Shown here in pieces: positions 1 to 7,246 of a DNA stretch of 33,825 bases. The stretch's first letter is position 1; each line of letters starts with the position of its first letter. The translations under genes and the position numbers were made by a program. The notes below the pieces were generated by a model that ran no database searches, was not told the origin of the DNA, and was given only the letters and a program-made list of their open reading frames with translations. The stretch comes from Clostridia bacterium (GTDB lineage Bacteria > Bacillota > Clostridia > Christensenellales > Aristaeellaceae), in contig JAFZOG010000073.1 in assembly GCA_017550745.1 (NCBI GenBank), forward strand, positions 1 through 33,825, written 5' to 3'.

Positions 1-61
1 CCCAGATCGACTGGCGAATGTACTCTTCTCTACCCAACAGAGTGATTTCGCCTGTCGGAGT

Positions 62-113
62 CCAGAGGGTGAAACCCTCTGGCGCAGGTCTGGGCGCGCG
101 GAGCGCCCAGCGT
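62..113. repeat. Two adjacent GC-rich hairpins, second shared with 29612-29638
   Basis: Two perfect hairpins lie side by side. One has a 9-bp stem with a GAA loop (62-82). The other has an 8-bp stem, CTGGGCGC with GCGCCCAG, around a GCGGA loop (90-110). The second hairpin and its flank (90-113) recur as an identical 24-base stretch at 29615-29638. Neither is followed by a T tract on either strand, so they do not look like classical terminators, although they lie just downstream of the minus-strand gene ending at 169. A dispersed palindromic repeat family is the best reading. Confidence 0.6.
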
Positions 114-168
114 ATCCCCTTACTCACTTAAAGTGCCCTTTCAGTCCCGTCGGCAGAACAGAAACGTT

Positions 169-3100
169 TTACTCAATATTGGAAACCACATTTGCTTCGC
201 TGACCCATTGGAGCAGCAGGTCTGCCTTCATGGTTTCCAGAAGCTGCGCCAGCAGTTCTTTTTCCACGGCGTCCTGGGCCTTCTGGATGGTGGCGGAGTT
301 CTCCGTGATTTCCTCACTGTAGAAAAAGACATGGTATCCGTCGTCCATTTTGATGGGTCTGCTCACATCGCCCTGTTTCTGCAGCGCCAGGGCGGCGGTG
401 ACAAACGCTTTGCCGGGGTTCACAGCGCCCTTGAACACGGCGTATCCCGTGGCGGGCATTGCCTCGTCGGGCTGGGCCTGGGCAGCGATGTCGCCAAACG
501 CTTCCGGATTGTTTAAGATCTGCCGGGCCAGCTCAGCGGCTTTTGCCTCCGCCTCTTCTTCGGCCTTTTTCAGCTGCTTTTGCTGGTTGTTGAGCTGGTA
601 AACCTGCTTGGCCAGCTTGTCTCTTTCTTTGCTGTATTCATTCAGCTCATCCTTGGAATAGCCATAATACCGCCTTTCCCCATATACGATCTCGTTTACG
701 ACCGAAAGCTTTTTCTGGGCCGCTTCAAGCTGCGGCAGCAGATTGGCACGGGCGGAGAAATCGACCGGTACGGTCAGCTGCTTGACGAAGCGGCTTCCCT
801 CGGGCAGTTGGGCAGAGGCGATTTCCCCTTCCTCCAGCATCCGGGCGTACTTGGCCGGGTCGGAAGCGAGGATCTCATCCTCCTGCGCCTGCCGTTCCGC
901 CAGCGCCGAGGAAAGATCCTCGGCGCTCACAGTGACGTTTTTCAGCGCGGTCTCCCACAGCTTGCTTTCCGCGTTCCGGGCGTCGGGATCCAGGCCGATC
1001 GCTTCTTCGTGCTGGCGAAGCACCTCTGCTTTCACCGCTTCCTGCACGGCCAGCTTTTTCAGCGTTTCTTCATCCGCTCCCGGATTGTGGCTGAACACCT
1101 CTTCGTACGCAGCCCGGAAGGCCTGCTTATCGATCACGGTCCCGTTCACGAGCAGCGCGGCGGCTTCATGGTTCAGGTCGATTTGGTAAAGCGACTGGCT
1201 TTCGTTCGTTTCCTGCGCGGCTTGATATGCCTGGGCCTCCTGGGCTTTTGTCAGGCTGTAGATCCCGGTCATGAGCACCTGGCCGTCCTTCACCACCGAA
1301 ATATATACGGGATGCCTGACGCCGCCTTCCGCGTCCGCGGGAATGCTGTCTTTGAACGCGGTGAGGATCGCGCCGGACAGGCTGAGCAGCTGCTCCTCCT
1401 GGGCGTCCTCCATGGCGCTTACTTCCTCAAGGCGTTTTGCCAGGGCTTCGGGATGGGCGGCCTGGACATTCAGTTCCTCCTGAAGCTGGGCGCTCTTGAG
1501 GGTTTCCGCCTCCAGCCCGGCGCGCAGCCGCTCCGTTTCGGCAGTCAGCTGTTCGTTCAGCGCGGCGGCGGCTTTGTCCTGGGCTTCCTTTTCCTTCTTG
1601 ACGGCGTCCAGGTCGGCCTGGGCTTTGGCCAGCTGCTCGTTCAGCGCAGCCGCCTCTTCGGCGTCCTTTACGGCGGCGGCTTTCGCGGCAGCCAGCTGTT
1701 CATTCAGCGCGGCGGCAGCCTTGTCCTGGGCTTCCTTGTCTTTCTTGGCGGCGTCCAGGTCAGCCTGGGCTTTGGCCAGCTGCTCGTTCAGCGCAGCTGC
1801 TTCTTCGGCGTCCTTTGCGGCGGCGGCTTTCGCGGCAGTCAACTGTTCGTTTAACGCGGCGACGGCCTTGTCCTGGGTTTCCTTCTCCTTCTTGGCGGCG
1901 TCCAGGTCAGCCTGCGCCTTGGCCAGCTGCTCATTCAACGCGGCGACGGCCTTGTCCTGGGTTTCCTTCTCCTTCTTGGCGGCGTCCAGATCAGCCTGCG
2001 CCTTTTTCAGCTGTTCATTCAACGCGGCGACGGCCTTGTCCTGGGTTTCCTTGTCCTTCTTGGCGCTATCCAGATCGGCCTGCGCTTTTGCCAACTGTTC
2101 ATTCAGCGCGGCGACGGCCTTGTCCTGGGTTTCCTTGTCCTTCTTGGCGCTATCCAGATCGGCCTGCGCTTTTGCCAACTGTTCATTCAGCGCGGCAACG
2201 GCCTTGTCCTGGGTTTCCTTGTCCTTCTTGGCGGCGTCCAGATCGGCCTGGGCTTTGGCCAGCTGTTGGTTCAGCGCGGCCACCTGTTCGGCGCCCTTTA
2301 CGTCAGCGTCCTGCGCGGCAGTCAGCTGCTCGTTCAGCGCGGCGGCAGTCTTTTCCTGGGCTTCCTTGTCCTTCTTGGCCGCATCCAGGTCGGCCTGGGC
2401 CTTGGCCAGCTGCTCGTTCAATGCGGCGACGGCCTTGTCCTGGGCTTCCTTTGCTTTGTTGGCGGCGTCCAGGTCAGCCTGGGCTTTCTTGAGCTGTTCA
2501 TTCAGTACAGCCACCTGCTCGGCGTCCTTCGCGGCGGCTTTCGCTGCGGTCAATTGCTCATTGAGCGCGGCGACGGCCTTATCCTGGGTTTCCTTTGTTT
2601 TATTGGCGGCGTCCAGGTCAGCCTTCGCTTTGGTCAGCTGTTCATTCAATGCGGCGACGGCCTTGTCCTGGGTTTCCTTTGCTTTGTTGGCAGCGTCCAG
2701 GTCGGCCTGGGCTTTCTTGAGCTGTTCATTCAGCGCGGCCACCTGTTCGGCGTCCTTCGCGGCGGCTTTCGCGGCGGCCAGCTGCTCATTGAGCGCGGCG
2801 ACGGCCTTATCCTGGGCTTCCTTTTCCTTCTTGGCGGCGTCCAGGTCGGCCTGGGCCTTGGTGAGCTGTTCGTTCAATGCGGCGACGGTTTTGCCCTGGG
2901 CCTCCTTTTCCTTCTTGGCGGCGTCCAGATCGGCCTGGGCTTTCTTGAGCTGTTCATTCAGCACGGCCACCTGTTCGGCGTCCTTCGCGGCGGCCTGGGC
3001 TTTGGTCAGCTGTTCATTTAACGCGGCGACGGCCTTATCCTGGGCTTCCTTTGCTTTGTTGGCGGCGTCCAGGTCGGCCTTTGCTTTGGTCAGCTGCTCT

Positions 3101-3654
3101 GCGCCCGCAATGGCGGTGGTTTTTTCCAGACTCAGCGCTTCCTCCAGCGCCGCGATCTTCGCGTTCAGCGTGTTCTGCGCGTCGGAAGAGTTCTTTTCGG
3201 CCTCTGTCTGGGCCGCTTTGAGGGCAGTGATTTCTTTCGTCAGGCTTTCCACCTGCTGTTTTTGTTCCCGCAGGGAGGCAAGCGCCGCATCGTACTTGGC
3301 CTGCATCGCCTGGGCGTCCTCCGCGGCCTGCTCTGCCGCGGTGTTTAAGGCTTCCACCTGGGTTTGCAGCGCGTCGCGCTCCTCCAGGGCGTTTAAAAGG
3401 GTCTGCTGCGCCGCCTCGGCCTGCTGCTGAAAGCCAGCGGCCTGGGTGTTCATCGATTCTTCCGTTGCGCTTGCCAGGTCTTTGGCGCGCAGCAATTCAT
3501 CCGAAAGGTCTGCCAGCCTTCCATCCTTTTCGGCGATCATCCTTTGGTTTTCCCGGTTTGCCTGAAAGCTCTTCATCAGCAGCACGCTTACGATCACTGT
3601 GGTCAGGCCCAAGGCCGCGACCAGCAGCCATATCATGATTTGTTTTGTTTTCAT
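169..3654 (-). CDS. Membrane-anchored long coiled-coil protein with C-terminal parvulin (PpiC/SurA-like) domain
   Basis: 1161 residues. The start has AAGGAG about 9 bases upstream. Residues 6-28 form one hydrophobic anchor, so the rest is probably outside the membrane. Residues 40-205 are irregular Ala/Glu/Gln-rich coiled coil. Residues 205-705 hold about 20 copies of an ALNEQL-led repeat with steps of 28 or 20-21 residues. After a short globular region (755-830), residues 832-925 resemble the SurA N-terminal chaperone domain (hydrophobic VNG-x-x-I-x-K-x-x-F pattern). A second short coiled coil spans 1003-1042, and 1043-1115 resemble a parvulin peptidyl-prolyl isomerase, ending in GYHVFFYSEE. 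I infer an extracytoplasmic folding factor or a spacer-mounted chaperone. The parvulin call rests on pattern only. The extreme repeat content and its length set it apart from ordinary PrsA lipoproteins, and it has no lipobox. Confidence 0.8.
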   Translation of the reverse strand: MKTKQIMIWLLVAALGLTTVIVSVLLMKSFQANRENQRMIAEKDGRLADLSDELLRAKDLASATEESMNTQAAGFQQQAEAAQQTLLNALEERDALQTQVEALNTAAEQAAEDAQAMQAKYDAALASLREQKQQVESLTKEITALKAAQTEAEKNSSDAQNTLNAKIAALEEALSLEKTTAIAGAEQLTKAKADLDAANKAKEAQDKAVAALNEQLTKAQAAAKDAEQVAVLNEQLKKAQADLDAAKKEKEAQGKTVAALNEQLTKAQADLDAAKKEKEAQDKAVAALNEQLAAAKAAAKDAEQVAALNEQLKKAQADLDAANKAKETQDKAVAALNEQLTKAKADLDAANKTKETQDKAVAALNEQLTAAKAAAKDAEQVAVLNEQLKKAQADLDAANKAKEAQDKAVAALNEQLAKAQADLDAAKKDKEAQEKTAAALNEQLTAAQDADVKGAEQVAALNQQLAKAQADLDAAKKDKETQDKAVAALNEQLAKAQADLDSAKKDKETQDKAVAALNEQLAKAQADLDSAKKDKETQDKAVAALNEQLKKAQADLDAAKKEKETQDKAVAALNEQLAKAQADLDAAKKEKETQDKAVAALNEQLTAAKAAAAKDAEEAAALNEQLAKAQADLDAAKKDKEAQDKAAAALNEQLAAAKAAAVKDAEEAAALNEQLAKAQADLDAVKKEKEAQDKAAAALNEQLTAETERLRAGLEAETLKSAQLQEELNVQAAHPEALAKRLEEVSAMEDAQEEQLLSLSGAILTAFKDSIPADAEGGVRHPVYISVVKDGQVLMTGIYSLTKAQEAQAYQAAQETNESQSLYQIDLNHEAAALLVNGTVIDKQAFRAAYEEVFSHNPGADEETLKKLAVQEAVKAEVLRQHEEAIGLDPDARNAESKLWETALKNVTVSAEDLSSALAERQAQEDEILASDPAKYARMLEEGEIASAQLPEGSRFVKQLTVPVDFSARANLLPQLEAAQKKLSVVNEIVYGERRYYGYSKDELNEYSKERDKLAKQVYQLNNQQKQLKKAEEEAEAKAAELARQILNNPEAFGDIAAQAQPDEAMPATGYAVFKGAVNPGKAFVTAALALQKQGDVSRPIKMDDGYHVFFYSEEITENSATIQKAQDAVEKELLAQLLETMKADLLLQWVSEANVVSNIE
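1540..3042 (-). repeat. Intragenic tandem repeats encoding 28- and 20/21-residue coiled-coil units
   Basis: Twenty ALNEQL-type heads occur at residues 211 to 698. The successive steps are 20,28,28,20,28,28,20,28,28,21,28,28,28,28,28,21,28,21,28. A 28-residue unit is 84 bases and four heptads. A 21-residue unit is three heptads, and the 20-residue form breaks the heptad register by one. The first half is ordered as a 76-residue super-repeat (28+28+20). DNA copies are nearly identical (for example around 2040-2200), so copy number could change by recombination. Confidence 0.9.
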
Positions 3655-3719
3655 ACGCCATTTCTCCTTTTTTCAGTTGTCCGCAGCGAGATATAACATA
3701 TTGTAGCAATCATCTATAT

Positions 3720-3747
3720 ATTATACAGAAAAATATAAAAAACTCAA
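3720..3747 (-). promoter_or_regulatory. Sigma-A-type promoter for the coiled-coil parvulin gene
   Basis: On the minus strand, TTGAGT (3747-3742), a 16-base spacer and a perfect TATAAT (3725-3720) lie about 65 bases upstream of the start codon, in an AT-rich stretch unlike the surrounding DNA. Confidence 0.6.
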
Positions 3748-3823
3748 CAGGTCCGCCCCAATTATTTACGGAAATATTTCCCGACAAAAAACGTCCGCGC
3801 CCCTCCAAAACGTTTCCGTCCCC

Positions 3824-3852
3824 TTGCATCCGGCCGTGGGTTTTGGTATACT
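3824..3852 (+). promoter_or_regulatory. Sigma-A-type promoter for the DUF1934 operon
   Basis: TTGCAT (3824-3829), a 17-base spacer and TATACT (3847-3852), with TGG directly before the -10 box (extended -10). The first gene starts 160 bases downstream. The 5' untranslated region of about 150 bases holds no obvious terminator. Confidence 0.65.
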
Positions 3853-4011
3853 GTAGCCAAGCCGCCGTCAGGCGAAAGCTTTCGCAAAATGGCAAAAGAT
3901 TGAAAGTGCCCCGGACGGCTTTCCCGAAAAGGGGGCCGCGCTTTGGCCTCCGAGGATCGGATGATATTTGGAGCACTCCCCCGGCTGATCCGGGCGAGGA
4001 GGAATAGACAC

Positions 4012-4452
4012 ATGATCAAGAAAAAACAGCAGGTGCTTTTATCCGTGATGGGATGGACCCACGACGACGACGAACCGGGGGATTCCGTGCGGCTGCTGAC
4101 CACCGGCACCATGACCGGGGGCAGGGATTTATGGCGCATCGACTATACGGAGACCCAGCCGGACAACGAAAGCAGCGACGTGACGCTGACCCTGGACAGG
4201 GGCGTGGTGACCATGCAGCGCACGGGCGCGTTTTCCACCAGCATGGTGTTTGACCAGGGCCGCCGCTTTGAAGGCAATTACCGCACGCCCTACGGCGACC
4301 TGGCCATGGGCGTATATCCCACCCATGTGAAATATCAGGTTCAGGACGGGCCGGTGGGGGAAGTGAACCTGACCTATCAATTGGATCTGCAGGGCGAGTT
4401 TGCTGCCATGCACGAGCTGCGCATCCGCTTCTGCCCCGCCGGGAAGCAATGA
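4012..4452 (+). CDS. DUF1934 family protein (YwiB-like)
   Basis: 146 residues, cytoplasmic, no signal peptide. I chose the ATG at 4012 because GAGGAGG lies 9-10 bases upstream and the upstream in-frame codons lack a ribosome site. The sequence follows the DUF1934 pattern: a basic start, alternating strands, T-x-x-D-x-x-x-I-x-Y-x-E near residue 45, a central V-x-M-x-R-x-G segment, and a C-terminal L-x-Y-x-L-D strand. This fits a small beta-barrel (calycin-like) fold. No biochemical role is established for the family that I can state with confidence. The stop overlaps the next start by four bases (ATGA), so the two are translationally coupled. Confidence 0.8.
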   Translation: MIKKKQQVLLSVMGWTHDDDEPGDSVRLLTTGTMTGGRDLWRIDYTETQPDNESSDVTLTLDRGVVTMQRTGAFSTSMVFDQGRRFEGNYRTPYGDLAMGVYPTHVKYQVQDGPVGEVNLTYQLDLQGEFAAMHELRIRFCPAGKQ

Positions 4453-4952
4453 GTCCCCTGTCCCCATGGCGGGAGGAACTGCGGCGGCTGATCCCCCGCG
4501 GGTTTTTGCGCAGGGACCAGGGAGACTGGCTGTTCGTCAGCGATTATCCGCGTTTCGGCGGGGAAGAAGAAACCACCCGATCCCTTGAAGCAGCGGGCTA
4601 TGCGGTTCAATTGGAAAGCGGCCTTGCGCATCTGGACGCGGGCCCGGAAAAATACCGGGCGCTGTCAGCGTCGCTGGCTGACGCGCCGGTGCTTCCCCAG
4701 GAAGGGTTCCTGTATTCCCTGGGGGCGCGCCTGCAAAGAAACGGCGGAGAGACGGCCTTGGACAGCCTGTACCTGATGCGTATGACGCTGAAAGCGCTGG
4801 ACGCCGGCGACCTGAAAGCGCTGGAGCGCCTGCTGCCCCCCGCCGTGGCGGAGGCCCAGCGCAAGCATATCCCCCTGCCGAAAGCGGCGGGGAGGATGAT
4901 CCTGTCCGCCCTCAACGAAGCGGAAATGAAAAGGAGAGGTTCAACATGCTGA
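4449..4952 (+). CDS. Conserved-looking hypothetical protein
   Basis: 167 residues, not recognised. It begins inside the DUF1934 gene (ATGA overlap) and its stop overlaps the start of the metallo-hydrolase at 4946, so it is sandwiched in a tightly coupled three-gene operon and is very likely translated. There is no signal peptide or membrane segment. The N-terminal 55 residues alternate short strands and helices with many Arg. The C-terminal half (110-165) is predicted helical and rich in Leu/Ala/Lys, including a LKALDAGDLKALERLLPP stretch. No catalytic motif is evident. It could be a partner of either neighbour. Confidence 0.7.
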   Translation: MSPLSPWREELRRLIPRGFLRRDQGDWLFVSDYPRFGGEEETTRSLEAAGYAVQLESGLAHLDAGPEKYRALSASLADAPVLPQEGFLYSLGARLQRNGGETALDSLYLMRMTLKALDAGDLKALERLLPPAVAEAQRKHIPLPKAAGRMILSALNEAEMKRRGSTC

Positions 4953-5593
4953 TCACCTATCACGGGCATTCCGAATTCTATCTGGAAGGGGCGGGCGGCT
5001 TCGCTCTGCTCACCGACCCCTACGACGCAAACGTGGGCTATCCCATGGGGACCTACCGCGCCGACGCGGTCACCGTGACCCACGGGCATGGCGACCACAG
5101 CTTCACCGCCAAGGCCGCCGGCAGCCCCGCCATCATTGACCGGGCCGGTGAATGGTATCCCGCCCCGGATGTGAAGGTCACCGCCATTCCCTCCGTCCAC
5201 GATGCGGAGGGCGGGGCGAAGCGCGGGCCCAACCTGATCATGAAGATCGAAATGGAGGGCCTGACCGTCGTGCACCTGGGCGACCAGGGCGCGCCGCTGA
5301 CCGCCGAACAGGTCAACGCCATCGGGCACGCGGATATTCTGATGCTGCCCATCGGCGGTTTTTTCACCATCGACAGCAAAACGGCTTATGAGACCGTGCA
5401 GGCCCTAAAGCCCCGGACGGTCATCCCCATGCACTATAAAACGGCAGCCAACGCGGGCTGGCCCATCAGCGACGAAAAGGAATTCCTGCGCCTGATGAAC
5501 GCCGAAAACGCCGTGCCCATGCCCCTTCTGCGGGTGACGAAGCAGGACCTGAGCGAACAGCCCGCCCTGGCGCTGATGCAGGCGAAATCGTAA
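4946..5593 (+). CDS. Metallo-beta-lactamase-fold metal-dependent hydrolase (UPF0173-like)
   Basis: 215 residues. The zinc-binding HxHxDH signature is intact as THGHGDHS (His46, His48, Asp50, His51). The other expected ligands are His85 in the IPSVHD strand, Asp113 in VVHLGDQ and His163 in VIPMHY. The length and the order of these motifs match the short L-ascorbate-6-phosphate-lactonase-like/UPF0173 branch, usually annotated Zn-dependent hydrolase of the beta-lactamase fold. The substrate cannot be read from the sequence. The start follows AGGAGAGG and overlaps the preceding stop. It is the last gene of the operon, followed directly by a strong terminator. Confidence 0.88.
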   Translation: MLITYHGHSEFYLEGAGGFALLTDPYDANVGYPMGTYRADAVTVTHGHGDHSFTAKAAGSPAIIDRAGEWYPAPDVKVTAIPSVHDAEGGAKRGPNLIMKIEMEGLTVVHLGDQGAPLTAEQVNAIGHADILMLPIGGFFTIDSKTAYETVQALKPRTVIPMHYKTAANAGWPISDEKEFLRLMNAENAVPMPLLRVTKQDLSEQPALALMQAKS

Positions 5594-5607
5594 TCAAACC
5601 TCGGGAA

Positions 5608-5650
5608 AACAGGGAAACGGTTTAAGCAAGCCGGTTCCCTGTTTTTGTTT
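5608..5650 (+). terminator. Rho-independent terminator of the DUF1934 operon
   Basis: A 13-base stem arm, AACAGGGAAACGG (5608-5620), pairs with 5631-5643 with one mismatch around a 10-base loop, followed by GTTTTTGTTT. Confidence 0.9.
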
Positions 5651-5719
5651 CGTTTTTCGCTTAATCAAGGATTCGTTCCGCATCCTTTCCGGCGGCCTTG
5701 CAAAAATACTGCAAAGCAT

Positions 5720-5751
5720 TTTAGGTTCATTTAAGGTTCCCGTGGTAAGAT
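5720..5751 (+). promoter_or_regulatory. Promoter with 11-bp-spaced direct repeat upstream of the NAGPA gene
   Basis: TTTAGGTTC (5720-5728) and TTAAGGTTC (5731-5739) place GGTTC on the same helix face, 11 bases apart. They overlap where a -35 box should be, just before TGG-TAAGAT (-10 at 5746-5751). No good -35 hexamer is present. Direct repeats of this spacing over the -35 region are typical of OmpR/PhoB-family activator sites, so this may be an activated promoter. The start codon lies 45 bases downstream. Confidence 0.45.
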
Positions 5752-5796
5752 GGCCCTGCCGAACAGAAAAACCGGCAGAACAGGAGGCGGCTTTAT

Positions 5797-6924
5797 ATGA
5801 AGAAGCATCTGGCCATCAGAAATATCCTGATTGATATTGTATTATGCGGCGCTGCGCTCATGGTGTTCGCGTTATTTCATCATGTGCTGCCCCGGCAGCA
5901 GCAGAGCGTGGGCATCGTGATCCCCAACCCGTATAAAACGGAATCGCCGAAGGAAGGCGGCAGCCTGGCTTTGCCGGAGGATACGGTGCTGCTGGCGTCC
6001 GGCAGCGCCACCGGCGTGAACCTGACCGCCGCCCGGAACAGCCGCAAGCAGAATAACGGCATCGGCTGGGGCAGCAGAAACGGCATGGGCGACAAGGGCG
6101 GCAGCGCCCTGACCGGCAGCGGCGAAGCGGAAGAGGCGGCGGACGACACACCCATTGCCGACAAGTTTGCCGACAAATACACCGACACCGTGGTGGTGAC
6201 GGAGAACAGCTATTCCAGCCCGGACATCTCCATCACCGTCTCCGAGGAAACCACCGACCACGGGCGCGTCACCTATTACCTGGCGGACATTTACGTGCGG
6301 GACATCACCTGCTTCCAGTCCGCGCTGGCCCGGGGCACCTATGGCAGCGGCTACCGCGACAGCATTTCGGATATGGCCGCGCTGACCAACGCGCTGTTGG
6401 CCATCAACGGCGACTACTACGGCAACACCAATGAGGGCGTGGTGATCCGCAACGGCGTGATCTACCGGGCCAACCGCACCAACTGCGACGTATGCGTGCT
6501 GTACTACGACGGGCGCATGGAAGTGATGCCCGGCAGCGCCTTCGACATGCAGGAGGCCATCGAGAACGGCGCCTGGCAGGCCTGGACCTTCGGCCCCGCC
6601 CTGCTGGACACGGACGGAAGCGTGCTGACCAGCTTCGCCAGCACAAACCGCATCATCTCCGCCAATCCCCGCACCGCAATCGGCTACTACGAGCCGGGCC
6701 ACTACTGCATGGTGGTGGTGGACGGGCGCGGCGAATCCGCGGGCATCACGCTGCCCGGCCTGTCCAAGCTGTTCTATGACCTGGGCTGCACCGCCGCCTA
6801 TAACCTGGACGGGGGCAATTCCTCCATCATGGTCTGGCAGGACGCCGTCATCAACGACCCCTCCGGCGGCGGGCGGGAGAGCAGCGACGCGCTGCTGATC
6901 GCGGAGGTGAACCGGTATGAGTAA
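5797..6924 (+). CDS. Membrane-anchored phosphodiester glycosidase family protein (NAGPA domain)
   Basis: 375 residues, with AGGAGG upstream of the ATG. Residues 9-28 form an uncleaved signal anchor, and 40-125 are a low-complexity Gly/Ser/Asn linker typical of a cell-surface stalk. Residues 150-373 match the NAGPA fold (N-acetylglucosamine-1-phosphodiester alpha-N-acetylglucosaminidase family). NGDYYG at 204-209, FGPALL near 267 and NLDGGNSS at 336-343 are its hallmark segments. In bacteria this domain is thought to act on sugar-phosphodiester links in exopolysaccharide or cell-wall glycopolymers, but the substrate here is unknown. The stop overlaps the next small gene by eight bases. A direct repeat over the promoter suggests two-component control. 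Confidence 0.88.
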   Translation: MKKHLAIRNILIDIVLCGAALMVFALFHHVLPRQQQSVGIVIPNPYKTESPKEGGSLALPEDTVLLASGSATGVNLTAARNSRKQNNGIGWGSRNGMGDKGGSALTGSGEAEEAADDTPIADKFADKYTDTVVVTENSYSSPDISITVSEETTDHGRVTYYLADIYVRDITCFQSALARGTYGSGYRDSISDMAALTNALLAINGDYYGNTNEGVVIRNGVIYRANRTNCDVCVLYYDGRMEVMPGSAFDMQEAIENGAWQAWTFGPALLDTDGSVLTSFASTNRIISANPRTAIGYYEPGHYCMVVVDGRGESAGITLPGLSKLFYDLGCTAAYNLDGGNSSIMVWQDAVINDPSGGGRESSDALLIAEVNRYE

Positions 6925-7120
6925 GCTCCGTGCCCTCCTGCGCCACACCACCGTCATTCTGGCCCTCATGTTCATCGTGTTCCTGATCCTGGACCAGTTC
7001 AATCCCATGATGAACTTCATCGACAACAGCATTTCCCGCTGGCTCCTGGCCGCCCTGTGCCTGAGCGGCATCGGCCAGAGCGTCCTTGGCTGGGCGCTGG
7101 AAGGGAAAAACAGTAATTAA
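6917..7120 (+). CDS. Small two-TM membrane protein
   Basis: 67 residues, not recognised. It starts eight bases before the end of the NAGPA gene, so translation is probably coupled. Two hydrophobic segments, about residues 10-27 and 41-60, are separated by a short polar turn containing NPMMNFIDNS, with a basic N terminus and a polar C-terminal tail. The obvious inference from the coupling is a partner or membrane tether for the surface glycosidase. No family is visible. Confidence 0.65.
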   Translation: MSKLRALLRHTTVILALMFIVFLILDQFNPMMNFIDNSISRWLLAALCLSGIGQSVLGWALEGKNSN

Positions 7121-7163
7121 ATCCGATCAGAGCATGATGGCGTGAACGCATACATCATTTGAA

Positions 7164-7202
7164 TAATAAAAAAAGGCTGTCGAAAAAGCATCTCGACAGC
7201 CT
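7164..7202 (-). terminator. Terminator of the solute-binding protein gene
   Basis: A perfect 10-bp stem, AGGCTGTCGA with TCGACAGCCT (7174-7183 and 7193-7202). On the minus strand it is followed by seven T then ATTATT, so it terminates the gene ending at 7247. It also lies after the plus-strand small membrane gene but lacks a T tract in that direction. Confidence 0.85.
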
Positions 7203-7246
7203 GAGGGAGAGGAAGGGTTCCTCTCCCTTATTATGTCAGCCGGAAA

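Noticed and set aside
1540-3042. Possible CRISPR-like or satellite array
   Set aside because: The repeats are contiguous, in frame, without unique spacers, and encode heptads; they are protein repeats.
1496-3430. Long Ser/Ala/Cys-rich open frame opposite the coiled-coil gene
   Set aside because: It is the antisense of the 28-residue repeats; its low complexity comes only from the repeat DNA, and it has no ribosome site.
3762-4139. Minus-strand frame overlapping the DUF1934 start
   Set aside because: It is antisense to a promoter and a recognised gene, with no domain or ribosome site.
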